Below are positions 40,379 to 49,804 of a DNA stretch of 64,000 bases, one piece after another. The notes beneath the pieces were generated by a model. The model was not told the DNA's origin. It saw only the letters and a list, made by a program, of their open reading frames with translations, and ran no database searches. The stretch is from JADKAV01 sp963818505 (GTDB taxonomy: Bacteria; Actinomycetota; Actinomycetes; S36-B12; UBA10799). The stretch lies in contig CAWFSJ010000005.1 in the NCBI GenBank assembly GCA_963818505.1, positions 744,001 to 808,000 of the forward strand. The letters run 5' to 3'. The first letter of the stretch is position 1. The number at the start of each line of letters is the position of its first letter. Position numbers and translations under genes: made by a program.

Positions 40379-42891
40379 CCGATGTGACGCAACCGCCGGT
40401 CTCCAGACGAGGGGCCTTACGGGTCTACCTGGGGGCCGCCCCCGGGGTGGGCAAGACGTTCGCGATGCTGAACGAGGGCAACCGGCGCGCGAGGCGCGGA
40501 TCTGACGTGGTGGTGGGGTTCGTCGAGACCCATGACAGGCTGATGACGGCCGAGGCGATCGGCGACCTCGAGACGGTGCCTCGACACATTCTCGAACACC
40601 GGGGGTCCGTTCTCACGGACATGGATGTGGACGGTGTCCTCTCGCGCAAGCCCGGGGTGGCGCTGGTCGACGAACTGGCCCACACGAACGCGCCTGGTTG
40701 TCGCAACGAGAAGCGGTGGCAGGACGTCGAGGAATTGCTGGAGGCTGGCATCGATGTCATCACGACGGTGAACATCCAGCATCTGGAGTCCTTGAACGAC
40801 GTCGTCTACAGCATCACTGGCATCACGCAGGCAGAGACCGTGCCCGACGACGTGGTCCGACGCGCCGACCAGATCGAACTCGTCGACATGAGCCCGGAGG
40901 CGCTGCGGCGCCGGATGGCGCACGGCAACGTTTACAAGCCGGAGAAGGTCGACGCGGCGCTGACGAACTACTTCCGGGTGGGCAACCTGACCGCGCTGCG
41001 GGAACTGGCGTTGTTGTGGACTGCTGACCGGGTCGATCAGGCGCTCGAGCTGTACCGGGAGCAGAACGACATCGAACAGCCGTGGCCGACGCGCGAACGC
41101 GTGGTCGTGGCGCTCACTGGCGGCGCGGAGGGTCAGACCCTGCTCCGACGGGGGGCACGCATCACGCAGCGGGCGATCGGCGGAGAACTCCTGGCCCTTC
41201 ATGTGACGTCGACCGATGGCCTCAGCGGTGGCTCACCCGAGACGCTGGCCAGACAGCGCCGGCTGGTGGACGAGCTCGGTGGGTCATTTCACATGGTTGC
41301 GGGATCCAACATCGCGGAGTCGATCCTGGAATTCGCCCGTGGGGTCAACGCCACTCAGATAGTGCTCGGGGCTCCGCGCCGCAATCGATTCGCAACCCTT
41401 CTGTCCCCGGGCATCGGGCCGGTCGTCGTGCGGGACTCAGGTGAGATCGACGTCCACATCGTGACGCACGAGCGCACCGGGGGGTGGCGCCATGGCGAGG
41501 GTGTGGACCTCCTGCCGCGCCAACGCAAGCTGTTGGGATGGGTGATTGCACTGCTGGGGGTGCCGCTGCTGGCGTTGCTGCTTCTGCAGTGGGACCGGTC
41601 TGCGACGCTACCCGTGGCGATGATGCTGTTCCTCGCTGTCGTGCTGGCGTCGGCGCTGGCAGGCGGCCTGCGACCCGCATTGGTCGCTTCGGCGGTCGCG
41701 GTCATCATCGTGGACTATCAGTTCATCCCCCCCTACGGAACCTGGAAGGTGAGCAGCCCGATAAACGTCGTGGCACTCATAGTGCTGGTCGCGGTCGCTG
41801 TCGCTGCCGCCCGCGTCGTGGACATCTCCGCGAGACGCACACGCGAGGCGGCCCGGGCGCGAGCCGAGGCCGACACATTGAGCACCTTGTCGGGGACGAT
41901 TCTTCGGGGGGAACACGCGATCACGGCACTGTTGGAGCAACTCCAGGAGTCGTTCTCTTTGAGCTACGTCGCCCTTCGGGAGCGCAGAGAACGAGACCGT
42001 CGCTGGCGAGTGCGGGAGTCCATGGGCCACGTACCTGACGATGGCATCATCACGGAGATCCCCATCAGTGACGAACTCGAGATGGCCGTCGCTGGACCCT
42101 CACTGGAGGCGGCCGACATGAGGGTCCTGACGGCCGTGGCCCTGCAGGCGGAGGGACTCATCGAGCGGGATCGGCTTCGTTCAGAGGCACGGTCTGCACG
42201 GCAGGAGCGCGAGCGCACCCGCATCAGGACGGCATTGCTTGCAGCGGTCAGCCACGACCTGCGGACGCCTCTGGCGGGTTCCAAGGCGGCGATCACCGCG
42301 CTTCGTTCACAGGAGCACGTGCTGTGCGACGAAGACAGGGAGCAACTGCTTGCCACGGTGGAGGACTCCACAGAGCGGTTGCAGGCCCTGATCGACAACC
42401 TTCTTGACATGAGCAGACTCGATGCGGGAGCGGTGACGGCTATCCAGGCGGAGGTGTGGCTGCCGGACCTGGTGGCCGTGGCGTCCAGAGCAGTCCTCCC
42501 AGATCGGCTGTCCGTCAGCATCCCGCTGGACCTGCCGCCGGTGTGGGTGGATGAGGGCCTGCTCGAACGCGCCGTCGCCAATGTCATCGAGAACGCAGTG
42601 CGTTTCAGTCCGCCGGAACAACAGGTCCGGGTCACCGCTGAACGTTCCGGCGACGAGGTCATGATGCGGGTCATCGACGTCGGCCCCGGGGTCCAGGAGA
42701 GTGAACGAGAGAGCATCTTCCAGCCTTTCCAGCGGTTCGGTGATTCCCCCGGTACGCAGGGGGTCGGTCTCGGTCTTGCCGTGGCACGCGGGTTGGTTGA
42801 GGCGTGCGGAGGTCACCTTGAGGCCGAGGACACACCTGGAGGAGGATTGACCATGATCTTCAGGTTGCCTTCATCCGGCGGTATGACATGA
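40375..42891 (+). CDS. kdpD: Sensor histidine kinase KdpD
   Basis: 838 residues. The KdpD N-terminal domain has RVYLGAAPGVGKTFAMLNEG (Walker A) and LVDELAHTNAPG, followed by a universal-stress-protein-like region (VVVALTGGAEGQTLLRRGAR). Four closely spaced membrane helices lie near residues 375-480, then a GAF-like linker, the phosphoacceptor AAVSHDLRTPLAGSKAA, and the ATPase boxes ENAVRFSPPEQQ and GVGLGLAVARGLVEA. It senses K+ limitation or turgor and phosphorylates KdpE. It overlaps both kdpC and kdpE by 4 bases. Confidence 0.95.
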   Translation: MTDVTQPPVSRRGALRVYLGAAPGVGKTFAMLNEGNRRARRGSDVVVGFVETHDRLMTAEAIGDLETVPRHILEHRGSVLTDMDVDGVLSRKPGVALVDELAHTNAPGCRNEKRWQDVEELLEAGIDVITTVNIQHLESLNDVVYSITGITQAETVPDDVVRRADQIELVDMSPEALRRRMAHGNVYKPEKVDAALTNYFRVGNLTALRELALLWTADRVDQALELYREQNDIEQPWPTRERVVVALTGGAEGQTLLRRGARITQRAIGGELLALHVTSTDGLSGGSPETLARQRRLVDELGGSFHMVAGSNIAESILEFARGVNATQIVLGAPRRNRFATLLSPGIGPVVVRDSGEIDVHIVTHERTGGWRHGEGVDLLPRQRKLLGWVIALLGVPLLALLLLQWDRSATLPVAMMLFLAVVLASALAGGLRPALVASAVAVIIVDYQFIPPYGTWKVSSPINVVALIVLVAVAVAAARVVDISARRTREAARARAEADTLSTLSGTILRGEHAITALLEQLQESFSLSYVALRERRERDRRWRVRESMGHVPDDGIITEIPISDELEMAVAGPSLEAADMRVLTAVALQAEGLIERDRLRSEARSARQERERTRIRTALLAAVSHDLRTPLAGSKAAITALRSQEHVLCDEDREQLLATVEDSTERLQALIDNLLDMSRLDAGAVTAIQAEVWLPDLVAVASRAVLPDRLSVSIPLDLPPVWVDEGLLERAVANVIENAVRFSPPEQQVRVTAERSGDEVMMRVIDVGPGVQESERESIFQPFQRFGDSPGTQGVGLGLAVARGLVEACGGHLEAEDTPGGGLTMIFRLPSSGGMT

Positions 42892-43583
42892 AGGTCCTGA
42901 TCGTCGAGGATGAGGCTGCCCTGGCACGCGCCCTGATGATCACGCTTCGAGCCCGCGGTGACGAGTCGGTTTGGGCTCAGTCCGGCCGCGGTGCTCTCGA
43001 CGCCGTTGCTCACGAGCACCCTGACCTGATTGTTCTGGACCTCGGGCTGCCAGACATGGACGGGCTAGAGGTGCTCGCCGCCGTGCGCGGGTGGTCGCGA
43101 GTCCCAGTCGTAGTCCTGTCTGCCAGGAGTAGCGCCGCCGAGAAGGTGCGCGCCCTCGACGCCGGAGCCGACGACTACGTCACCAAACCCTTCGGGATGG
43201 ACGAATTGCTGGCTCGACTTCGGGCCGCACACCGCCGAGGGACTACGCAAGCCGTGGCTCCGGTCCTGACGACCGCTGATTTCATCATCGACCTGCCTCG
43301 TCGACGGGTGACGCGTGGAGATGCGCAGGTGCGCCTGACGCCCACGGAGTGGCGCCTGCTCGAGTTACTAGCCGCCAACCCCGGAAAGGTGGTCGGCAGA
43401 CAGGAGTTGCTGGACGATCTGCGAGGCCCGAATGTGCCAAGTCAGGGACACTATCTGCGCGTCTACCTCGCTCAATTGCGGGCCAAACTCGAGCCCAACC
43501 CCTCCGAGCCGCGGTATCTCATCACGGTTCCGGGTGTGGGCTATCGGCTCGAGGTGGACCCCGAGGAGCCCTCCGCGCCTTAG
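42888..43583 (+). CDS. kdpE: Response regulator KdpE
   Basis: 231 residues. Receiver domain with acidic pocket VEDEAALARA, phosphoacceptor DLIVLDLGLPDMDG, and VLSARSSAAEKVRALDAGAD followed by DYVTKPF. A C-terminal winged-helix OmpR/PhoB-type domain follows (RRRVTRGDAQVRLTPTEWRL, LRVYLAQLRAKLE, TVPGVGYRLE). It activates kdp transcription; the boxes at 35841-35915 are candidate sites. No terminator is clear in the 170-base gap after it. Confidence 0.95.
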   Translation: MKVLIVEDEAALARALMITLRARGDESVWAQSGRGALDAVAHEHPDLIVLDLGLPDMDGLEVLAAVRGWSRVPVVVLSARSSAAEKVRALDAGADDYVTKPFGMDELLARLRAAHRRGTTQAVAPVLTTADFIIDLPRRRVTRGDAQVRLTPTEWRLLELLAANPGKVVGRQELLDDLRGPNVPSQGHYLRVYLAQLRAKLEPNPSEPRYLITVPGVGYRLEVDPEEPSAP

Positions 43584-43753
43584 TGCATTCCTCGGATCGA
43601 GGGGCAGCGGAGGGTGCTCTGCTGCGCAACTCAGAGCTCGCGCCCGGGCGTGGGCTTTCACCGATTGCCTCAGGAATCCCAAGAACCACTTAGGAGAAAT
43701 AAGTCCCGGCTGCGCCAGCCGTTTGTGCGCGATACATCAGACTAGGGCTTCCT

Positions 43754-44530
43754 TCACGCAGGGCTGACGACCATAAAACGGCCACCGTTGGGGTCGAGGA
43801 TCCCGGCGGTCACCGAGCGCTCGTCGGAGGACGGCTTCATGAACACCTTTCCCCCGAGAGCCAAGGCATCCTCCGCGGTGCCGACCGCATCCTCGACCGC
43901 GAAGTAGACCAACCAGACCGCTGGGACCTCCTCGGGCACGTACGCGGGCATGTCCTCGGCGCCGGCGTTGGTCTTGTCGTCGCCCGGTTTCGAATCGAGC
44001 ATGGCGACCTTGTACCCCGGTGCGCTGCCCTCGGTCCATCGCCAGCCGAACACCTGCGTGTAGAAAGGCAGCGCGGCGTCAAGGTCGCGGGTCTGTAGCT
44101 CGTTCCAGGTCAGCGAACCCGCAACGTTGAACACGTCGGCCCCCTCGTGCTGGTAGGGCTGCCACACACCGACCATGCCGCCGGACGGGTCCATGATGTT
44201 GGCCAGCCGACCCTGGTCGGTGACGTCCATCGGCGCCATCATCACCTGACCACCGGCAGCCCGCACCGCAGCACAGGTCGCATCCGCGTCCTCGACCATC
44301 ACGTAGGAGACCCACTGCGGCAGCAGGCCTTCGGCGGACATCTCCGGCGGCATCGAACTCATCCCCGCAACGAGTTGACCGTCGAGGAAGAACTGGAAGT
44401 AGTGCGCTCCCATGTCGTCCGTGCGGTCGTAGACATCCCAGCCGAACAGCGCTGTGTAGAACGTCGTCGCCCGCTCGGGGTTGGATGTGAACGTATCGAC
44501 CCAACCGAACATTCCTGGGGGATGCAGCAT
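43754..44530 (-). CDS. Two-domain VOC/glyoxalase-like protein
   Basis: 258 residues made of two VOC domains: residues ~5-125 (GMFGWVDTFTSNPERATTFY followed by TALFGWDVYD; GGMVGVWQP) and ~135-255 (GSLTWNELQTRDLDAALPFY followed by TQVFGWRW; GGRFMVVSPA). This layout is that of the mycobacterial antigen Cfp30B family. Metal ligands and substrate are unclear. A close paralogue of equal length lies 29 bases upstream in the same orientation, so the pair is a tandem duplication and probably an operon. Confidence 0.85.
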   Translation of the reverse strand: MLHPPGMFGWVDTFTSNPERATTFYTALFGWDVYDRTDDMGAHYFQFFLDGQLVAGMSSMPPEMSAEGLLPQWVSYVMVEDADATCAAVRAAGGQVMMAPMDVTDQGRLANIMDPSGGMVGVWQPYQHEGADVFNVAGSLTWNELQTRDLDAALPFYTQVFGWRWTEGSAPGYKVAMLDSKPGDDKTNAGAEDMPAYVPEEVPAVWLVYFAVEDAVGTAEDALALGGKVFMKPSSDERSVTAGILDPNGGRFMVVSPA

Positions 44531-44559
44531 GAGCCCACGCTACCGGTGAGCCCGACGAA

Positions 44560-45336
44560 CTAGCCGCCGAACGAGCCGACCAGGAACATGCCGCCTGTCG
44601 GGTCCATCAGCCCTCCGAACCGACCAGGGCCCATTTGCATAGCAGGCAGGAACACCTGCCCACCCAGTTCTTGGGCCGCGGCCATCGAAGTGTCGCAGTC
44701 GTCGACGGCGAAGTAGACCAGCCAGACATTGGGAGCCTCGTCCGGGACCCCCGGTGGCGTGCTCATCGCTCCGGCGTTGGACTTGTCGTCCTCGGGCTTG
44801 GCGAGCAGGTTCGCGACGTGGTAGCCCTCGTCCGGGCCGTCTGCCCATTCCCAGCCGAAGACATCGGCATAGAACGGCAGGGCGGCGTCGATGTCCCTGG
44901 TCTGCAACTCGTTCCAGGTCAAAGAACCCGGCTTGTTGAACATGTCTGCGCCCTGGTGTGTGCCCGGCTCCCACACGCCCACGCTGGCCCCCGTGGGATC
45001 ACTGAACATCGCCATGCGGCCCTGGTCCATGACCTGCATGACTGGCATCTGGACCTGCCCCCCCGCGGCCTCGACCTTGGCCGCGACGGCATCGGCATCC
45101 TCGACGAGCACGTACGAACTCCAGTAGGCGCCGACCTCCTCCGGCACGCCCGGCATCATCGGGCTGAGCCCGCACACCAGCTGGCCGTCCTTGAAGAACT
45201 GGGTGTAGGGCGGTCCCATGGGCGTGGGCTGATCGATATGGGTCCAGCCGAACAGTCCCTCGTAGAAGGTGATTGCTGTGGCAGGGTCCCTGGTCATCAG
45301 GTCGACCCATCCGAACAGCCCGTGTGGGTAACGCAT
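44560..45336 (-). CDS. Two-domain VOC/glyoxalase-like protein, paralogue
   Basis: 258 residues with the same two-domain structure: LFGWVDLMTRDPATAITFYE, ASVGVWEPGTHQGADMFNKP, then GSLTWNELQTRDIDAALPFY and GGMFLVGSFGG at the end. It shares whole segments with its downstream neighbour, notably the GSLTWNELQTRD block. It is first in the pair and divergent from glpK. Function unknown; the family includes hydroxylase, dioxygenase and glyoxalase folds. Confidence 0.85.
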   Translation of the reverse strand: MRYPHGLFGWVDLMTRDPATAITFYEGLFGWTHIDQPTPMGPPYTQFFKDGQLVCGLSPMMPGVPEEVGAYWSSYVLVEDADAVAAKVEAAGGQVQMPVMQVMDQGRMAMFSDPTGASVGVWEPGTHQGADMFNKPGSLTWNELQTRDIDAALPFYADVFGWEWADGPDEGYHVANLLAKPEDDKSNAGAMSTPPGVPDEAPNVWLVYFAVDDCDTSMAAAQELGGQVFLPAMQMGPGRFGGLMDPTGGMFLVGSFGG

Positions 45337-45482
45337 TTGCGTGTCCTCTCCCTCGACTCACCAGCAACCTACCTCCGGGGTCGGACATGACGGAACCCTC
45401 GAACGGGCAGAACTGTGGATGGGCGAAACCGTGGGCTGCGTGGGTAGGTTTGAGCACACTGTTTTCAGCGGAGGTTCACCCG

Positions 45483-46982
45483 ATGGTAATCATGGCAATC
45501 GACCAGGGCACGACATCCAGCCGCGCGATCATCTTCGATGAAGCCGGTACCCCTCTGGCCATGGATCAGCAGGAACACGAGCAGATCTTCCCCAAGGCGG
45601 GCTGGGTCGAGCACGACCCGATGGAGATCTGGCACAACACCCGTGAGGTTATGGGCGCGACCCTTGCCAAGGCGAATCTGTCGCTGCGCAGCATCGAAGC
45701 CGTGGGCATCACACAGCAGCGCGAGACCACGATCGTCTGGAACAAGACCTCGGGACTTCCCGTCTACAACGCGATCGTGTGGCAGGACACGAGGACTCAA
45801 GGGATCTGTGACGAGTTGGCCAACACGGTCGGGGAAGAGCGCTTCCGCACTACCACCGGCCTGCCGCTGGCCACGTACTTCTCGGGCCCGAAGGTCCGCT
45901 GGATCCTCGACAACGTCCCCGGCGCGCGATCCGCGGCGGAGGCCGGCGACCTTCTGATGGGAACCATCGACACGTGGCTGCTCTGGAACCTGACCAATGG
46001 GCAGGTCCACGCCACCGACCCCACGAACGCCTCGCGCACCCTGATGATGGATCTCGAGACCCTGCAGTGGGACCCCGAACTCGTCGCTGCCATGGGTGTA
46101 CCGATGTCGATGCTGCCTGAGATCCGCAGCTCCTCGGAGGTCTACGGCCAGGTGATGAGCCCTGCCTCAATGAGAGGCGTCCCGATCGCTGGAATCCTCG
46201 GCGACCAGCAGGCTGCGACGTTCGGGCAAGCCTGCCTGAACCCGGGAGAGGCGAAGAACACCTACGGCACAGGTAACTTCTTGCTGCTCAACACCGGCAC
46301 GGAGAAGGTGCTGAGCAGCAACGGTCTGCTGACCACGGTCTGCTACAAGATCGGTCAAGCGCCCGCGGTGTATGCCCTCGAAGGGTCGATCGCGGTCACT
46401 GGCAGCCTCGTGCAATGGCTGCGGGACAACCTCGGGATGGTGAGCGACTCCTCCGAGATCGAGTCGCTGGCTGCTGGCGTTGCCGACAACGGGGACTGCT
46501 ACTTCGTGCCTGCGTTCAGCGGGTTGTTCGCGCCCTATTGGCGTGGCGATGCCCGTGGAGCGATCGTGGGCCTGACGAGGTTCATCAACAAGGGCCACAT
46601 CGCCAGGGCGGCATTGGAGGCAGCGGCCTTCCAGTCACGCGAAGTGATCGAGGCCATGGAGGCCGACAGCGGAGTCAAACTCACGACGTTGAAGGCCGAC
46701 GGCGGAATGGTGGTCAACGAACTGCTGATGCAGTTCCAGGCGGACATCCTCGGCGTGCCCGTCATCCGGCCGAAGACCATTCAGACCACTGCTCTGGGAG
46801 CTGCCTACGCCGCGGGGCTGGCCGTGGGGTTCTGGGCCGATGAGTCGGCGATCCGGACCAACTGGGCCGAGGGTAAGCGCTGGGAGCCGCAGATGTCTCC
46901 CGGCGACCGCGAGTGGCTGTTCGACCGCTGGCGTCAAGCGGTCACGCGGACGTTCGACTGGGTGCCCACCGGCACCAACTGA
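45483..46982 (+). CDS. glpK: Glycerol kinase
   Basis: 499 residues from the ATG at 45483, preceded by GGAGG; an upstream in-frame extension has no support. FGGY-kinase features: VIMAIDQGTTSSRAIIFDEA, GITQQRETTIVWNK (glycerol-binding Arg-Glu), MGTIDTWLLWNLT, GILGDQQAATFGQACL and GTGNFLLLNTG, and the second FGGY signature near LKADGGMVVNELLMQFQADI. It phosphorylates glycerol to sn-glycerol 3-phosphate in the cytoplasm. No glpF, glpD or regulator is adjacent. Confidence 0.95.
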   Translation: MVIMAIDQGTTSSRAIIFDEAGTPLAMDQQEHEQIFPKAGWVEHDPMEIWHNTREVMGATLAKANLSLRSIEAVGITQQRETTIVWNKTSGLPVYNAIVWQDTRTQGICDELANTVGEERFRTTTGLPLATYFSGPKVRWILDNVPGARSAAEAGDLLMGTIDTWLLWNLTNGQVHATDPTNASRTLMMDLETLQWDPELVAAMGVPMSMLPEIRSSSEVYGQVMSPASMRGVPIAGILGDQQAATFGQACLNPGEAKNTYGTGNFLLLNTGTEKVLSSNGLLTTVCYKIGQAPAVYALEGSIAVTGSLVQWLRDNLGMVSDSSEIESLAAGVADNGDCYFVPAFSGLFAPYWRGDARGAIVGLTRFINKGHIARAALEAAAFQSREVIEAMEADSGVKLTTLKADGGMVVNELLMQFQADILGVPVIRPKTIQTTALGAAYAAGLAVGFWADESAIRTNWAEGKRWEPQMSPGDREWLFDRWRQAVTRTFDWVPTGTN

Positions 46983-46985
46983 AGT

Positions 46986-47660
46986 TCAGACCGCTTCGGA
47001 AGCGGGGGACATCACGGACTCCTCGATCGTCAGATCGGGCAGCCATTCGTCGAGCAGCGCCTGGATGCGCCCGTCAAGATCCTCGAGCACCTCGTTGATC
47101 TCATCGCCTGACAGGCCCTCGATGTGCGGCACATCCGACCAGTGGTGCCGGTCCAGTCCGGCTTTGTCGGGCAGCGTCGTCTCCAAGTGGCCGATCACGA
47201 GCAGGTGTTCGGCTGCCGCCAGCATGTCGGGGGAGAACTTCGCCGGTGGGTCGGTGAGCAGCAGTCCGCGCTCGGCCAGACCGTTCGTGACTTCCTCAAG
47301 CACATGTCCCTTGGGAGCCACGCCCGCGGAGACGACGTTCAGCCGCCCCGGTGCGTAGTGGCGGATAAGCGCAGCGGCGGCTTGGGAGCGGCCCACGTTG
47401 TCCTGGCACAGGATGAGCACCTCGGGCATCGTCTGCAAGTTCGCTTTGGCCTCATCCTCATCCAGACTCAGCCTGGACAGAGCGGCCCGGCCGACCATCA
47501 CCGGGACGAAGGTCTGTACGGAAGCCGCCGTGGACATCTCCTCATAGATCTCCTCAACGAGGTCGTTGAGTTGTTCACGGGTGAAGGCCCCCGAGGTGTG
47601 GTTGACGAGGTTGTCCACGACATGGCGCAATTGGGCGTCGATCTTAGGGTCACGGGTCAC
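46986..47660 (-). CDS. Low-molecular-weight phosphatase/arsenate reductase-like protein with helical N-domain
   Basis: 224 residues. Residues 1-70 form a three-helix domain (IDAQLRHVVDNLVNHTSGAF, LNDLVEEIYEEM) like the dimerisation domain found before ArsC-type proteins in actinobacteria. From residue ~80 a LMW protein-tyrosine-phosphatase fold begins: EVLILCQDNVGRSQAAAALI holds the Cys-x5-Arg-Ser P-loop. SDVPHIEGLSGDEINEVLED corresponds to the region of the catalytic Asp, but the usual Asp-Pro pair reads Asp-Val-Pro. Substrate could be arsenate or phosphotyrosine. It converges on glpK with a 3-base gap. Confidence 0.8.
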   Translation of the reverse strand: MTRDPKIDAQLRHVVDNLVNHTSGAFTREQLNDLVEEIYEEMSTAASVQTFVPVMVGRAALSRLSLDEDEAKANLQTMPEVLILCQDNVGRSQAAAALIRHYAPGRLNVVSAGVAPKGHVLEEVTNGLAERGLLLTDPPAKFSPDMLAAAEHLLVIGHLETTLPDKAGLDRHHWSDVPHIEGLSGDEINEVLEDLDGRIQALLDEWLPDLTIEESVMSPASEAV

Positions 47661-47705
47661 TTGTGCATTGTGTTCGTAACCGACGCTTTAGGCAACGTAA
47701 ACGAC

Positions 47706-48665
47706 TTAAATGGGTGTTCGCCATGCGTTGTATTCCTGATCCCGACGCATTCCGACCGCCTCGTAGAGCCTGGTCGCACCGGTTGGGTTGGTCGCGTCAC
47801 AGTGCAGGGAGGTGCCCGTGAATCCAGCCGCACGATCGCGTTTGAAGGCGTCGTTCAACAAGTACGTTGCGATCCCCCTGCCCCTGTAATCACGCAGGAC
47901 ACCCAAGGTCTCCACATAGCCCAACTTGAACGGTGCGTACCTCTTGCTCCCGATGCTCAGCCCAACACATTGATCGCCGTCGAAAACCAAGCGCCACCGG
48001 TCGAAATCGGTCGTGTCGCGCATCATGTCCTTTCGGAAGACCTCCAGCGGCAGCGGGTGCGCGTCGTAGTGGTCGAGGAACGACTCGGTGGTCACCGCGT
48101 GGATCACCTCCCAGTCGTCATCTCGCATGCCGCGCACACTCAGGCCGGGCGCCAGCGGCACATCGCCCAAGGGCGCTTCGAAGTCGGTGCGCATGCGCAG
48201 GTAGACGCGGTGGCGTTCGTAGCCCCGGTCGTCCAGAGCCGACTCGACGTCGGTATCGCCACCGAAGCTCTCCACTTTCACGAAAGAGTCAGGTGGGACT
48301 TCGAACTCCTTGGCATAGCGTTCGGCTGCTGCCAGCAGTGAGGTGGTGATCTCGGCCCGCCTGCTCGCCTCTGGGTGAACGAACAGGTCGAGGTACATCC
48401 CGCGCTCGTGGGCCAGGCCGTCGTAGGCCAGCATCGCCGCCTCGAGCCGCTCGCCGCTCCAGATGCCTGCCGTGCCCCGGGCTCCGTGCAACTCCGACGA
48501 ACGCAACGTGCCCAGGGTCTCGGCCTCGTTGGTCTCCGAGCGCCCGAACGACTTCATCTCAAGTGCGAACACCAACGCCGTCAAGGCCGGGTTGTGCGTC
48601 TCTTCCAACTGTGTCAGCCGCAGACCAGGCGGTAACCCGGTCACGTACATGGCCACGTTCGACAT
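47706..48665 (-). CDS. Tandem GNAT acetyltransferase
   Basis: 319 residues with two GNAT-like halves. The N-terminal half (YLDLFVHPEASRRAEITTSL) has a degraded acetyl-CoA loop. The C-terminal half has YVETLGVLRDYRGRGIATYL followed by LNDAFKRDRA and TNPTGATRLYEAVGMRRDQE, the full acetyl-CoA-binding and dimer motifs. The layout resembles MshD-type mycothiol synthases, but the sequence does not allow that call. No partner genes are adjacent. Confidence 0.8.
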   Translation of the reverse strand: MSNVAMYVTGLPPGLRLTQLEETHNPALTALVFALEMKSFGRSETNEAETLGTLRSSELHGARGTAGIWSGERLEAAMLAYDGLAHERGMYLDLFVHPEASRRAEITTSLLAAAERYAKEFEVPPDSFVKVESFGGDTDVESALDDRGYERHRVYLRMRTDFEAPLGDVPLAPGLSVRGMRDDDWEVIHAVTTESFLDHYDAHPLPLEVFRKDMMRDTTDFDRWRLVFDGDQCVGLSIGSKRYAPFKLGYVETLGVLRDYRGRGIATYLLNDAFKRDRAAGFTGTSLHCDATNPTGATRLYEAVGMRRDQEYNAWRTPI

Positions 48666-48755
48666 GGATCCAAGGCAACCACATCCTCCGGCGAGCGTGC
48701 AGCGGGGTTTACTCCCAGGGGATGCGCGCTGTGCCCAATGGGTCAGACTGGCCCG

Positions 48756-49646
48756 GTGAAGCGCGTCATGTTGCTGGTGGTCGGCCTGGTGCTGGCTGGT
48801 TGTGCCTCAGGTGGTTCGACCGCTGCCCCGAGTGCACCTGCTCCTTGCGATCCGGGTCCACCCGGTACTCGGCAGGTGCAGGTGGGCGACCGTTCGTTCC
48901 TGCTGCATGTCCCCCGCGACTTCGTGAACCCCTCACCGGCGGTTTTCACCTTCCACGGCCGGGGTTCCAACGCCCAGCAGCAGCTGCTTCTGACCGGCTT
49001 CGACCAGGTCGCCGAGGAGGGCCGGTTCCTGCTCGTGGTACCGGAGGCGATCGGGGGCCGATGGGACTTCCGGCCAAACGGCCGCGACGCCGAGTACCTG
49101 CGAGCCGTCGGGGCGGCGGTTCCGTGCACCGACCCGTCGCGTGTCTACGCCTCGGGGATGTCGATGGGTTCAGCGATGACGTTCGCGCTGGCATGCGCCC
49201 AGGACAGGAAGTTCGCCGCCTTCGGTGGAGTCGCGTTGACCCTCTACCGCCCACGATGTGATGAGGCTCCCCCAGCGCCGATCATCTACTTCCACGGGAC
49301 CAAGGACCCGATCGTTCCCTTTGAAGGTGGTCAGCCGCAGGGGGAGCCGGTCACGCTGCCTGCGGTGCCAGCCGCGATGGGTAAGTGGGCCCAACACAAC
49401 GGTTGCACGCAGCAGAACAGGCAGAGCATAGGCAAGGATGTGCGCTTCGAGCAGTGGACGGGTTGCGAGGCGGGGGCCGACGTCGACTACTACCGGGTGC
49501 GCGGTGGCGGTCACACATGGCCGGGCACCACGCCGTTGATCGCCGACGCTATTGAGGAGTCGTTGGGCAAGACAACGCAGACGGTCAACGCGTCGCGGTT
49601 GATGTGGAAGTTCTTCGAGGGCTACACGCTGGCGGCGGGAGGCTAA
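48756..49646 (+). CDS. Secreted esterase lipoprotein (LpqC / PHB depolymerase-like)
   Basis: 296 residues from GTG at 48756, which gives a compact signal peptide (KRVMLLVVGLVLAGC) with lipobox LAGC; an ATG 6 codons earlier is possible. The alpha/beta hydrolase domain has FTFHGRGSNAQQQLL, nucleophile elbow VYASGMSMGSAMTFAL, acid GTKDPIVPFEGG and His GGGHTWPGT. Relatives are feruloyl-esterase or polyhydroxybutyrate-depolymerase-like. It would act outside the membrane on ester bonds of an unknown polymer or small ester. A nested palindrome follows. Confidence 0.83.
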   Translation: MKRVMLLVVGLVLAGCASGGSTAAPSAPAPCDPGPPGTRQVQVGDRSFLLHVPRDFVNPSPAVFTFHGRGSNAQQQLLLTGFDQVAEEGRFLLVVPEAIGGRWDFRPNGRDAEYLRAVGAAVPCTDPSRVYASGMSMGSAMTFALACAQDRKFAAFGGVALTLYRPRCDEAPPAPIIYFHGTKDPIVPFEGGQPQGEPVTLPAVPAAMGKWAQHNGCTQQNRQSIGKDVRFEQWTGCEAGADVDYYRVRGGGHTWPGTTPLIADAIEESLGKTTQTVNASRLMWKFFEGYTLAAGG

Positions 49647-49666
49647 CCGGCCACCAGCCGCCTTGC

Positions 49667-49773
49667 GTTGTTGCGTTGTTTACGACCGCGGCCCGGGAGT
49701 GTCGCGTTGTTGCTGGTTTCAGGGCGACAAACCAGCAACAACACGACAGGCGGGCCTGAACAGCTGCAACAAC
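49667..49773. repeat. Nested palindrome (cruciform-like)
   Basis: An inner perfect 14-bp stem GTTGTTGCTGGTTT / AAACCAGCAACAAC (49706-49742, extended by TGTCG/CGACA) is enclosed by outer arms GTTGTTGC / GCAACAAC and GGCCCG / CGGGCC (49667-49773). It has the same inner/outer layout as family 1 but a different sequence, and lies between convergent genes. Confidence 0.75.
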
Positions 49774-49804
49774 GTCACAAACCGGATCTGGATCAGGACC
49801 CCGG

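Noticed and set aside
47706..48665. Mycothiol synthase MshD
   Set aside because: The two-GNAT layout fits, but I cannot see features specific enough to separate it from other tandem GNAT proteins.
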